Assembly (NCBI RefSeq): GCF_014873945.1 | Contig: NZ_JADBEC010000003.1 | Coordinates: forward strand, 124,001-188,000 | Direction: 5' to 3' | From: Rhizobium viscosum | GTDB taxonomy: Bacteria; Pseudomonadota; Alphaproteobacteria; Rhizobiales; Rhizobiaceae | DNA length: 64,000 bases | Shown here: positions 28,067-36,368 of the stretch, in pieces | How the letters are laid out: each line of letters opens with the position of its first letter | Position numbering within the stretch: the stretch's first letter is position 1 | The notes under the pieces: model-generated | The model's database searches: none | Told to the model about the DNA's origin: nothing | The model's input: the letters and a program-made list of their open reading frames with translations, nothing else | Position numbers and translations under genes: made by a program

Positions 28067-28489
28067 TTACCTCCATCCTGCATCTGATATGACCTGATTG
28101 CACTGGGCGCTGATCGTTTTCTGTTTTTTAGCCAAGCATGCGAGAATATAGCCGTCGCCGACAACGCCATTGCAGCGCCGCGCCATGTCGGTGGCGCATA
28201 CCTTGCTGTAACTCGTTTGCGCCTGCTCGCGCTTCTGGATCGAAGCCGACACGCTTGCGAGCGTGGAGGTGCAGGTCGGCGAGACCTTGGCGGAATTCTG
28301 CGCCAGGCAATCGGCAATCCTGTTATTGCCGAGGTTCAGCCCCTTGCAGAGCTTCTTGATATCGGCGCCGCAATCCTTGGCGAGCACGGTGATCGCATCG
28401 GCATAGCTGATCGTATCGGCCTTTGCGGCACAAGTTCCGGCGATGACGGCAATCGCCGCCGCGCCAATCAGTCTCCAACCTTTCTGCAT
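28067..28489 (-). CDS. secreted protein with two GLG1-like cysteine repeats
   Basis: 140 aa from the ATG at 28489 (GGAGGG upstream). Signal peptide ends near AAKA-DT. Two tandem four-cysteine modules follow: Cys40-x7-Cys48-x12-Cys61-x11-Cys73 and Cys98-x7-Cys106-x11-Cys118-x11-Cys130. Each has the pattern C-x2-D-x4-C...DCLA/ACLA...S-x2-C of the cysteine-rich Golgi/FGFR-ligand repeat (GLG1). Periplasmic and disulfide-rich; role unknown. First gene behind site C. Confidence 0.85.
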   Translation of the reverse strand: MQKGWRLIGAAAIAVIAGTCAAKADTISYADAITVLAKDCGADIKKLCKGLNLGNNRIADCLAQNSAKVSPTCTSTLASVSASIQKREQAQTSYSKVCATDMARRCNGVVGDGYILACLAKKQKTISAQCNQVISDAGWR

Positions 28490-28566
28490 GCGTGAGCCCT
28501 CCTGCTGCGGCCGCCGGAATGGCGCCCCCTCGCGGGCCATTGAATGCAGATCGGGAGAGTTCGGAT

Positions 28567-28595
28567 AAGTACGTTACCGTAAACTCGCTGTAAAT
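28567..28595 (-). promoter_or_regulatory. envelope-regulon motif, site C (Cys-repeat/OmpA/DUF4239 operon)
   Basis: Read toward the gene, core TTTACGGTAACGTACTT with a second TTTAC 11 bases upstream. 77 bases before the Cys-repeat ATG. Confidence 0.75.
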
Positions 28596-28633
28596 CGCCG
28601 GGCGAAGCCAATTACATGTTCGTCGGCAGCGGC

Positions 28634-28663
28634 GTTTACTTCTCCGTTTACAGTAACGTACTT
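28634..28663 (+). promoter_or_regulatory. envelope-regulon motif, site D (DUF1254)
   Basis: GTTTAC at 28634 and 28646, then core TTTACAGTAACGTACTT ending at 28663, 139 bases before the DUF1254 ATG. Confidence 0.75.
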
Positions 28664-28802
28664 CCGGAGACAGACGCCATGTGTTTCGATTTTTCCTTCG
28701 AGGGGGGCCGTAATCCTCCATGCCCCGGCTGTCGCGCTTTCGACGAGAACGTGCGGCCGGAAATGGGCTGCGGGGTCTTCATTCGTTATTGGGAGGGAAC
28801 AC

Positions 28803-30296
28803 ATGACAATCGGATTTGCCCAGTCCGGGATCAAATGCCTGTTGCCTGCGAAGATGTCGTTGGCTTTCCTGGCGCTTGCTTCGATGGCCATTTCCGCCGC
28901 TTCCGGGGCCGCAGCCGCGTCGCTGACGGAAGAGGAAGCGCACACCATCGGCATCGAAGCCTATGTCTATTTTTATCCGCTGATATCGATGGACGTCACG
29001 CGCAAGCAGCTGACCAACATGGAACCAAAGGAGGGGGCGATCGGCGGGCCGGCCAACCGGTTCGCCAATATCAGGGAATTTCCACCGGCGGATATGAAGG
29101 CTGTCGTTCGGCCGAATTTCGACACGCTCTATTCCAGCGGCTGGCTCGATCTGACGAAGGAACCGGTGGTGATTACCGCACCGGATACCGGTGGCCGCTA
29201 TTACCTCCTGCCGATGCTGGACATGTGGACGGATGTCTTTGCAGCGCCGGGCTGGAGGACGACGGGAACGGCAGCCGGACATTTCCTGGTCGCGCCGTCC
29301 GGCTGGAGGCCCGAACTTCGCGACAAGTTCGATGAGTTCAAGCTGCCGGAAGGGACCGAAAGGATCGATGCCCCGACGCCCTACGTCTGGGTCATCGGGC
29401 GCACCAAGACGGATGGCCCTCAGGATTACGACGCCGTTCACAAGATCCAGGACGGCTACAAGATAACGCCGCTGTCGCAATGGGGGAAAAAGCCAGACAA
29501 GGCAGAGGTCAAGATCGACCCATCCGTGGACATGAAGACGCCACCGAAAACCCAGGTCGATACGGCTTCGGCGGAGAAGTATTTTGCCTATGCCGCCGAG
29601 CTCCTGAAGCTTCATCCGCCGCACAGCACGGACCAGCCGATGATTGCCCGCATGAAGCGGATCGGCCTCGAGCCCGGCAAGAGCTTCGATCTTTCCAAGG
29701 CTGATCCTGTCGTCCAGAAAGCGCTGGCGAGCGTTCCGCAGGATGCCCAGGCTCTCATGGGCTGGAAGCTGAAGACCCTGGCGCGGGTCGTGAACGGTTG
29801 GTCGATGAATACCGACACGATGGGCGTCTACGGGAACTACTATCTGAAGCGGGCGATCGTCGCGCAGCAGGGGCTTGGCGCCAATTTGCCCGAGGACGCC
29901 ATCTATCCGCTCAATCTTGCGGACGAAACCGGCAACCCGCTGGACGGACGGAACAATTACACGATCCACTTCGAAAAGGATGACATTCCGCCTGTCAACG
30001 CCTTCTGGTCTATCACGCTCTATGACAATGACGGGTTCCAGGTCGCCAATCCGCTCAATCGGTTCGCAGTCAGCAGCTGGATGCCGTTCCAATTCAACGC
30101 CGATGGCTCGCTCGATCTCTATTTCCAGACAGAGAGCCCCGGCAAGGACAAGGAATGGAACTGGCTGCCGGCGCCCAACGGTCCCTATAATCTGACGATG
30201 CGGCTTTATGCGCCGAAGGCGACCGCCCTTATCGGAAAGTGGAACCCGCCGCCGGTGACAAGTGCGGCTCCGGCGGCTCCGCTCGCGGCACAGTAA
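28803..30296 (+). CDS. DUF1254/DUF1214 secreted protein
   Basis: 497 aa, GGGAGG upstream. Signal peptide up to about residue 40 (SGAAAASL). DUF1254: EAYVYFYPLISMDVTRKQLT, RPNFDTLYSSGWLDLTKEPV, DTGGRYYLLPMLDMWTDVFA. DUF1214 C-terminal: NYTIHFEKDDIPPVNAFWSI, TLYDNDGFQVANPLNRFAVS and APNGPYNLTMRLYAPK. Function unknown; widespread periplasmic family. Controlled from site D and convergent with LysE at 30368. Confidence 0.92.
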   Translation: MTIGFAQSGIKCLLPAKMSLAFLALASMAISAASGAAAASLTEEEAHTIGIEAYVYFYPLISMDVTRKQLTNMEPKEGAIGGPANRFANIREFPPADMKAVVRPNFDTLYSSGWLDLTKEPVVITAPDTGGRYYLLPMLDMWTDVFAAPGWRTTGTAAGHFLVAPSGWRPELRDKFDEFKLPEGTERIDAPTPYVWVIGRTKTDGPQDYDAVHKIQDGYKITPLSQWGKKPDKAEVKIDPSVDMKTPPKTQVDTASAEKYFAYAAELLKLHPPHSTDQPMIARMKRIGLEPGKSFDLSKADPVVQKALASVPQDAQALMGWKLKTLARVVNGWSMNTDTMGVYGNYYLKRAIVAQQGLGANLPEDAIYPLNLADETGNPLDGRNNYTIHFEKDDIPPVNAFWSITLYDNDGFQVANPLNRFAVSSWMPFQFNADGSLDLYFQTESPGKDKEWNWLPAPNGPYNLTMRLYAPKATALIGKWNPPPVTSAAPAAPLAAQ

Positions 30297-30336
30297 CTGG
30301 ACCGCAAGCAGCAATCCGGCAGAGCACATGAAGCGC

Positions 30337-30357
30337 GCCGGGCTCTTTGAGCCCGGC
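30337..30357. terminator. perfect hairpin between DUF1254 and LysE (convergent)
   Basis: GCCGGGCTC, loop TTT, GAGCCCGGC: 9-base stem with a 3-base loop, 40 bases after the DUF1254 stop. No T-tract, so termination strength is uncertain; its symmetry could serve both genes. Confidence 0.6.
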
Positions 30358-30367
30358 GACTGTCGGT

Positions 30368-31003
30368 TCAGGCGCTGGCGCGGCGATAGAGCGCGAGAGA
30401 GCCGGCAAGCGTCAGCAAGGCGCCGCCGCAGACGCGGTCGAGCCAGAGCGCGCCCGATTTCCGCAACAGCCGGACGGCCTGCGAGCCGAGCAACGCGTAG
30501 CCGAACATGACCATGAAATCGATGGCTGCGAAGACGAGGGCGAGCACGGCGTATTGCTCGACCTGCGCGCCCGCGGGATCGATGAATTGCGGCAGGAAGG
30601 CCGAGAAGAAGAGGTAGCCCTTGGGATTGGTGACGGCGACGAGAAAGCTCTTCAGGAAGATCGTCACCGGCGAAGCGGATGCGTTCCCGTTTTCAGAGCG
30701 CAGCGAGATATCCAGCGTTCCCTTCGAACGCAGCAGCATGACGCCGAGGAACGCGAGGTAGCAGACACCGACCCATTTGACGACGGTGAACCAGAATTCC
30801 GAGGCAGCCAGCAGAGCACCGAGGCCGAGGGCCACGGCGCCGATCAGCACGAAGTCGGACATGACAGCGCCGATCATGCCCGATATCGCCCTGCGCACCC
30901 CGAATTTCGAGCCGTTGGTCAGGGCGAGAAGCACGGTCGGGCCGGGCGTGGCGATGCCGATGAATGCCACCAGCGCAAATGCAAGAACCGTCATTTCAGT
31001 CAT
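30368..31003 (-). CDS. LysE/RhtB-family amino-acid exporter
   Basis: 211 aa from the ATG at 31003 (GGAGGAGG upstream). Six predicted helices; LysE signature FIGIATPGPTVLLALTNGSK and NPKGYLFFSAFLPQFID. Inner-membrane efflux of amino acids or small metabolites; substrate unknown. Second LysE member at 38919. Confidence 0.9.
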   Translation of the reverse strand: MTEMTVLAFALVAFIGIATPGPTVLLALTNGSKFGVRRAISGMIGAVMSDFVLIGAVALGLGALLAASEFWFTVVKWVGVCYLAFLGVMLLRSKGTLDISLRSENGNASASPVTIFLKSFLVAVTNPKGYLFFSAFLPQFIDPAGAQVEQYAVLALVFAAIDFMVMFGYALLGSQAVRLLRKSGALWLDRVCGGALLTLAGSLALYRRASA

Positions 31004-31117
31004 ATCATCCTCCTCCATTGCCAACACCTATGACACCAGCCGGGTATTTACGGAAGAGGTTTCGCAACTCCCTGGATCTCTTGTTTCCGAACGTCGACAG
31101 TTCGGTCCGTATCGAAG

Positions 31118-31525
31118 CATTCCGCCCCCCAAGCCGCCGGCTCGCTGATATCGGGGGCGGTAATCCTGATCCCGGTCAGCGCCATTTCCGATCGTCCCTA
31201 GACATCGCAGCCGAGCCTGCATTCCGTGCTGGCGCTTCTTGCTCTCTCCGTCTTCTCGACAGCGCTCGCCTTCGTGATCTATTTCCGTCTCATGCAGACG
31301 CTCGGTTCGATCGGCGCCACGGCACAGGCCTATCTCAGGGTCCCGATCGGCGTTGCGATCGGTGTCGTCTTCCTCGGCGAGCGGCTGTCTTCCACGGCAG
31401 GGCTTGGTCTTGCCTGCGTCATGGCCGGTGTCATCGCAATGACGCTCCCGCACGAGCGCGGGTTCGTCGAGTTGCCTGATCCGTGGCACCACGACCACAA
31501 GATCTGCAAAGGCTTATTCGACTGA
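31118..31525 (+). pseudogene. decayed EamA/DMT transporter, C-terminal half
   Basis: One frame reads GSLISGAVILIPVSAISDRP, then TAG (31199-31201), then TSQPSLHSVLALLALSVFST, ALAFVIYFRLMQTLGSIGAT, ending VMAGVIAMTLP. This is the second EamA repeat; the stop falls where the family has Trp in DRPW, consistent with TGG to TAG. The N-terminal repeat and start are missing, and the 114 bases to the divergent LysE hold nothing else recognisable. Confidence 0.7.
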
Positions 31526-31572
31526 CATCAAAAATCGCCTGTTGTCATCGCGCTGTCATTAATGATGAGGAT

Positions 31573-32823
31573 ATGGGGCGGCGAATGGGGGATGTTGGCG
31601 GTGCAAAAGAAATGACCGAGGAGAAGACGGCGGCTTCGCCGGCAGGTACGCCTGCGGAGGTCTTCGGCGCCTTCCTGAAGCTTGGCCTCACCTCTTTCGG
31701 CGGACCGATCGCGCATCTCGGTTATTTCCGCGACGAGCTCGTGACGCGTCGCAAATGGATCGACGAGAAGGGTTATGCCGATCTCGTCGCCCTCTGTCAG
31801 TTTCTTCCCGGTCCCGCATCGAGCCAGGTGGGCTTCGCCATGGGCCTGCTGCGCGGCGGGCCACTGGGGGCGCTTGCGGCGTGGAGCGCATTCACGCTTC
31901 CGTCCGCGCTGATCCTGTTCATCTTCGCAACCGCCGCCACCGCGCTCGACAATCCTCTCGGACAGGGCCTGCTGCACGGATTGAAGCTCGTTGCGGTCGC
32001 TGTCGTAGCACAAGCCGTCTGGGGCATGGCACGATCGTTGACGCCCGACAAGCCGCGCGCAGGCATCGCGCTGGCCGCGATTATCATCGTGACATTGGGG
32101 GGAGCGTTCGGCCAGCTCGCCGCGATCGCGCTGGGCGCGGTTTCCGGGCTCATGCTTTGTCGCGAAGCCGCCGCCGAGCACAAGGCAAGTTTTTCGTTCG
32201 GAATATCGCGATCAGCAGGTCTTACCTGCCTGCTGATGTTCCTGCTCCTACTGTTTGGATTGCCGCTTCTCGTTTCCGTCATGGATTGGCAGGGGCTGCG
32301 CCTCTTCGATGCCTTCTATCGCTCAGGCGCCCTCGTGTTCGGCGGCGGCCATGTCGTCCTGCCGCTGCTCGAGGCGGAGGTCGTGCGGCCGGGCTGGGTT
32401 TCGGAAAACGCGTTTCTCGCCGGTTACGGTGTCGCGCAGGTCGTGCCTGGTCCGCTTTTCACGTTTTCGGCCTATCTCGGGGCGGTTATGGGGCCGGCTC
32501 CCAACGGTGTCGCGGGCGCAGCCATCGCTCTGGTCGCCATCTTTCTGCCCGGCTTTCTGCTGCTGCTCGGCACCCTGCCTTTCTGGGACAGGCTCAGCAC
32601 CTATCCGCTGGCGCAGGCGGCCATGCGCGGCGCAAATGCTGCCGTGGTCGGCGTGCTGGGTGCGGCCCTCTACAATCCGGTTTGGACAAGCGCAGTTCTC
32701 ACATCGGCGGATTTTGCTCTTGCCTTGTCCGGCTTCCTTCTGCTGGTGGTCTGGAAGGCACCGCCATGGATCGTCGTGGTGCTGATGGCGGCATGTGCGA
32801 TCCTGCTGCAGCTTTCCGCCTGA
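31573..32823 (+). CDS. chrA: chromate transporter (ChrA/CHR family)
   Basis: 416 aa; start uncertain among ATGs at 31573, 31585 and 31612. Two homologous CHR halves: first with FGAFLKLGLTSFGGPIAHLG, ALCQFLPGPASSQVGFAMGL; second with FYRSGALVFGGGHVVLPLLE, GVAQVVPGPLFTFSAYLGAV. The duplicated FGGP/PGP motifs are diagnostic of long-chain CHR proteins. Membrane exporter of chromate, possibly sulfate-like anions. Confidence 0.9.
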   Translation: MGRRMGDVGGAKEMTEEKTAASPAGTPAEVFGAFLKLGLTSFGGPIAHLGYFRDELVTRRKWIDEKGYADLVALCQFLPGPASSQVGFAMGLLRGGPLGALAAWSAFTLPSALILFIFATAATALDNPLGQGLLHGLKLVAVAVVAQAVWGMARSLTPDKPRAGIALAAIIIVTLGGAFGQLAAIALGAVSGLMLCREAAAEHKASFSFGISRSAGLTCLLMFLLLLFGLPLLVSVMDWQGLRLFDAFYRSGALVFGGGHVVLPLLEAEVVRPGWVSENAFLAGYGVAQVVPGPLFTFSAYLGAVMGPAPNGVAGAAIALVAIFLPGFLLLLGTLPFWDRLSTYPLAQAAMRGANAAVVGVLGAALYNPVWTSAVLTSADFALALSGFLLLVVWKAPPWIVVVLMAACAILLQLSA

Positions 32824-32838
32824 ACCGTATCGGACCAG

Positions 32839-33708
32839 TCAATCCTTTGGCGACAAAGCGGCTTCTATCGCCGCCCATGCCATCAGGCCAAGCTTTGCAT
32901 CTGAAACGTCGCTGCCTCCATGGGCATGAAGGCGCGACCGCGGCGTGATTTCGCCTGGAAGCAGCACCCGATGGCCCGCTTCGGGGTCAACGACCAGTGA
33001 CACCGGCCTGCCGCTTTTTTCGCGTCGGCTGGCAAGCTCACGCGCAAACCTCTCCGACGGCCAGAGTGCATCATCTCCGCCAGCCACGAGGACGAGGTCT
33101 GCGGTGGCTTTTTCGATGGGGATCTGCGCCCGCCACAGCGTTTCCCCGTCGGTCTCCAGGCATCGTTCGAAGAAGGAACGATAGGAAACCAGCCCGTCGC
33201 GATAATCCCGCTCCCAGGCGGGATCGGCGGGAACGAAATCCAGCGGCTCTCCCTTCCAGGACCAGGATGATCGTTCGGGCCATTCTCTGCCGTCCTTGCC
33301 GGGACCGATATTGCCCCAGACAACCGAGCTTGGGCTTATCGCTATAACAGTGTTCACGCGAGGGTCCAGGGTGGCGACAAGCAAGGCCGCCTCTGCGCCT
33401 TTCGAGGTTCCAACGAAGACGATGCGCCGGCATCCCCGTGACATCAGGAAGTCCGTGGCGTCACAGAAGGTTTCCAGCGGGATCTCGCAGATGCCGGGCG
33501 ACTGTCCCGCTGCGCCGAACCACCGCAGCGCCAGTGCTTTCGCACCGGTCTCGGCAAACAATCTGGCACGATCGATATCGACCCTGCCGCTGGAACCACT
33601 GAGCACGACGACCCCGATCTCCGCCGCGTCGGAGCGGGAGACGAATGCGCCGTTTATCCGGCCTTCGAGCCGTTCGATTTTGCAGCCATCCGCCATGCTT
33701 GTTACCAT
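32839..33708 (-). CDS. BAAT/dienelactone-hydrolase-like alpha/beta hydrolase
   Basis: 289 aa from the ATG at 33708; a GTG at 33750 and an ATG at 33696 are alternatives. C-terminal BAAT_C fold: IVFVGTSKGAEAALLVA nucleophile elbow (GTSKG), ISPSSVVWGNIGP, LVAGGDDALWPSE acid loop and DPEAGHRVLLPGE His. Acyl-CoA thioesterase/N-acyltransferase-like; the usual N-terminal BAAT domain is absent. Divergent from the methyltransferase at 33768. Confidence 0.83.
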   Translation of the reverse strand: MVTSMADGCKIERLEGRINGAFVSRSDAAEIGVVVLSGSSGRVDIDRARLFAETGAKALALRWFGAAGQSPGICEIPLETFCDATDFLMSRGCRRIVFVGTSKGAEAALLVATLDPRVNTVIAISPSSVVWGNIGPGKDGREWPERSSWSWKGEPLDFVPADPAWERDYRDGLVSYRSFFERCLETDGETLWRAQIPIEKATADLVLVAGGDDALWPSERFARELASRREKSGRPVSLVVDPEAGHRVLLPGEITPRSRLHAHGGSDVSDAKLGLMAWAAIEAALSPKD

Positions 33709-33767
33709 GCTGACATCTTCTTGATCTATCGGATGGTTCTCGACTGTCACCGAGGACGGAGCCTATC

Positions 33768-34547
33768 ATGGTCGAGTATGCGCGTGCAGGGGCATCTTTC
33801 GAGGATGCCGATGTCGTCAGCAACTATCGCTACCGTCCCCCGTACCCCGAGGCGATCCATGAGAAGCTGCTGGCCATCGCGCCGAAACGCAGCTGTCTGC
33901 TGGATATAGGCTGCGGCCCCGGCAAGATTTCACGGCCGCTCTCACGGCATTTCGAAAAGGTCATCGCCGTCGATCCGTCCCGCCACATGATCGAGCTTGG
34001 CCAGAGCCTGGAGGACGGGCGGGCACGCAATCTTCACTGGATCGTCGGTTTCGCCGAGGATGTCGATATCCCCGATCGTCCCGACCTCATCGTTGCTGCC
34101 GCGAGCATCCACTGGATGGATCACAAGCGGCTTTTCGCGCGGCTGAAAACCTATGCCGCCGCCGATCACAGGATGGTCGTCGTCTCTGGGGATGCGCCTT
34201 TCCAACCGGCCTGGGAAGCAGACTGGCAGTCTTTTCTGACCAGATGGGTTCCTGCCATAACAGGCGAGGCGTTCGATCCCATTGGCAAGCGGGAAAGCTG
34301 GTCGGCCTACAAAGCGTTCCTCGACATCGAAGGCTCCGAACATTTCCACTCCGCTCCATTCGAGCAAAACGTCGAAGACTTCATTCGTAGCCAGCATTCG
34401 CGCGATACGTTCGCGCCATCCCGTCTGGCCGGCAGGATGACCGAGTTCGACGGGCAGCTTGGCGAGATGCTCGCTCCCTATGCTCGCGAGGGAAAACTGA
34501 GTTTCATCGTCAGGACGAAACTGGTCTGGGGCTCGATCGCCTTGTGA
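33768..34547 (+). CDS. class I SAM-dependent methyltransferase
   Basis: 259 aa, GGAG before the ATG. Motif I LLDIGCGPGKISRPL, acidic loop IAVDPSRHMIE and motif IV-like DLIVAAASIHWMD. The FAEDVDIPDRPDLIV region and C-terminal layout match small-molecule methyltransferases of the trans-aconitate type. Substrate unknown. Convergent with another methyltransferase. Confidence 0.87.
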   Translation: MVEYARAGASFEDADVVSNYRYRPPYPEAIHEKLLAIAPKRSCLLDIGCGPGKISRPLSRHFEKVIAVDPSRHMIELGQSLEDGRARNLHWIVGFAEDVDIPDRPDLIVAAASIHWMDHKRLFARLKTYAAADHRMVVVSGDAPFQPAWEADWQSFLTRWVPAITGEAFDPIGKRESWSAYKAFLDIEGSEHFHSAPFEQNVEDFIRSQHSRDTFAPSRLAGRMTEFDGQLGEMLAPYAREGKLSFIVRTKLVWGSIAL

Positions 34548-34595
34548 TCTGCTTGTGCCCAAACCCGCATTCCGGCCAGTCAAGATGTTGAACCT

Positions 34596-35408
34596 CTAGG
34601 CCACTGCCATGATGACGTGTGCCTGAATTTTGGCGACAACCTCACTGTCGCCATGCCGGTCGGCAATCGCGGATGCGGCACAGTCGGTCGCAACATCCAA
34701 TTTTCCGGGAGCTCTGGCCTCGATTTCGCTGCGAAGGACGGTTCCCTGGCAATAGGCGAGGGCAGGAATCCGGGGCGAGCGTGCGCGGCTTTGTTCGGCT
34801 TTGGTTTCGATCACCGCATGGGAGAAACCCGCCTCTTTCAGCTCGGCGCGGATCAGCGCCTTGTCATGATAGCCATGCGGCGTGCGTGCCAGGAAGCGTG
34901 GCGGATCGTCCGGAAACACCGTCGCAAGGGCATTCGTCACATCGTCGGCAAAAACATTCTCCTCGATGCGGTCCCATACGTTGAACAGGAAATGTCCGCC
35001 GGGCTTCAGGACACGCTTTGCTTCGCGGTAACCGGATATGCGATTCGGGAAGAACATCGCGCCGAACTGACAGCAGACGAGATCGAAGGCAGCATTTTCA
35101 AACGGCAGCGCCAGAGCATCCGCCTGGCGCCATTCCAGACGGTTATCGGAGCCCTGTTGCAAAGCGGCGTAGTCGAGCATCGGCTGGTTGAGATCGGTGA
35201 TGATATAGCGTGCGCCCGACGACAGTTTCGGCACCAGTGCACGAGTGACAACACCGGTCCCTGCTGCGGTTTCCAGAACGGCGCCGGGTGACAGGGAGGC
35301 CGCTCTCTGCGCAAGATCCACGGCGAAGGGCTCGAAAATCAGCGGCACCATATAGCGATCGTAGTTTTCCGGGATCGAGCCGGCGAACAGCTTGTCCGTC
35401 TCCAGCAT
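34596..35408 (-). CDS. class I SAM-dependent methyltransferase
   Basis: 270 aa from the ATG at 35408, set by GGAAGG 8 bases before it. Motif I is VLETAAGTGVVTRALVPKLS, post-I YIITDLNQPMLDYA, motif II FDLVCCQFGAMFFPN and post-II RVLKPGGHFLFNVWD, a UbiE/COQ5-like methyltransferase. Substrate unknown. Confidence 0.87.
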   Translation of the reverse strand: MLETDKLFAGSIPENYDRYMVPLIFEPFAVDLAQRAASLSPGAVLETAAGTGVVTRALVPKLSSGARYIITDLNQPMLDYAALQQGSDNRLEWRQADALALPFENAAFDLVCCQFGAMFFPNRISGYREAKRVLKPGGHFLFNVWDRIEENVFADDVTNALATVFPDDPPRFLARTPHGYHDKALIRAELKEAGFSHAVIETKAEQSRARSPRIPALAYCQGTVLRSEIEARAPGKLDVATDCAASAIADRHGDSEVVAKIQAHVIMAVA

Positions 35409-35462
35409 TGTCATCACCTTCCGCCGCCCAACAGGGCTTCGAGCACATCGGTTTCAGCCCGC

Positions 35463-36194
35463 TCACAGTCGCAGGCTGTCGTCCAGCCAGACCCGGAAGC
35501 CGCCGCGGAAGGCGTTGTCGTTGCTGCCGCGCCGGCATTTGGGCGGCAGATCCTTCAGCTTTTCGACGTTTCCGCCACCGATGACGATATAGTCGGGCAA
35601 CAGGGCAGCAGCCAGGCGGTCGGCGACGTCGAAGACCGATTTTCGCCATCTGCCCTTACCGCGACCTTCCAGGCCACGTTCGCCGACATAGTCCTCGAAG
35701 GTCGCCTTCTTGTAGGGCATGTGCGCCAGTTCCAGCGGCATGCAGACATTCTCGGCGATCATCGCCGAGCCGAGGCCCGTGCCGAGCCCAAGGAAGAGCA
35801 TACGGCCAGCCTCGTAGCTGCCGATCGCCTGCATCAGCGCATCGTTGACCATGCGCACGGGCTTGCCGAGGGCTTTTTCGAAATCGAAGCCCTTCCATCC
35901 CGGGCCGAGGTTGAACGGATCGGCCGCGGGGCGGTGGGCAGCGATGGGGCCGGGGTAACCCATGGCGACGACATCATAATGCCAGTCGGCGGTCAGATCG
36001 GTGAGGGCTGCGACCATCTTCGCCGCCGTCATCGCGCGCCCAGATACGACCGAGCGTCGCTCGCTGCCGCTGCTGAGTTCCGCCTTCACATGCGAGCCGC
36101 CGATATCGACGGCGAGCACGATGCGTCCGGCCGGCGCCGCAACCTTCGGCTTGGCTCGCTCACGCGTCTGCTTTTCTTCCATTGTGTCAGCCAT
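35463..36194 (-). CDS. ROK-family sugar kinase (polyphosphate glucokinase-like)
   Basis: 243 aa, GGAGAGGAG upstream. ASKHA/ROK fold: phosphate-1 loop VLAVDIGGSHVKAEL, adenosine side FLGLGTGLGSAMI and the substrate loop RMVNDALMQAIGSYEAG with the catalytic Asp in ND. It lacks the Cys-x-Cys zinc motif of many ROK repressors and has no HTH. Length and motifs fit a glucokinase/PPGK. Divergent from the glucoamylase at 36369, which releases glucose. Confidence 0.87.
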   Translation of the reverse strand: MADTMEEKQTRERAKPKVAAPAGRIVLAVDIGGSHVKAELSSGSERRSVVSGRAMTAAKMVAALTDLTADWHYDVVAMGYPGPIAAHRPAADPFNLGPGWKGFDFEKALGKPVRMVNDALMQAIGSYEAGRMLFLGLGTGLGSAMIAENVCMPLELAHMPYKKATFEDYVGERGLEGRGKGRWRKSVFDVADRLAAALLPDYIVIGGGNVEKLKDLPPKCRRGSNDNAFRGGFRVWLDDSLRL

Positions 36195-36230
36195 GGCTGC
36201 CGCTCCTCTCCGGCTGTACCCTTATTTCTT

Positions 36231-36268
36231 CCCGCGCTATTCTATAGGGCCCGCGCTATTCTATCGGG
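36231..36268. repeat. 19-base tandem repeat in the ROK/GH15 promoter region
   Basis: CCCGCGCTATTCTATAGGG (36231-36249) is followed at once by CCCGCGCTATTCTATCGGG (36250-36268), 18 of 19 identical. Lies in the 174-base divergent promoter. Confidence 0.8.
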
Positions 36269-36368
36269 CGCAAGATCGTAGCCGGCTGTCAAGCCGGTAT
36301 ATTGCAGATCGCTTAATTTCATCTCAGGATGGCAGAGAAGACGAGCCAATAGAGCGGAGGAACAGCAC

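Larger units (their letters stand above)
28490..28802. promoter_or_regulatory. divergent promoter region with regulon sites C and D
   Basis: The 313-base gap between the Cys-repeat operon and DUF1254 holds only regulatory sequence: site C (28567-28595) and site D (28634-28663), 38 bases apart and pointing outward. A short frame starting at 28679 overlaps DUF1254 in another frame and is not convincing. Confidence 0.7.

Noticed and set aside
20235..28663. The repeated motif as an ECF sigma-factor promoter
   Set aside because: The spacing between the TTTAC element and the core varies (11-13) and is too short for a -35/-10 pair, so a regulator site fits better.
28779..30329. 516-aa open frame on the minus strand
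   Set aside because: Shadow of DUF1254, whose motifs, signal peptide and ribosome site are clear; the minus product has no recognisable domain.
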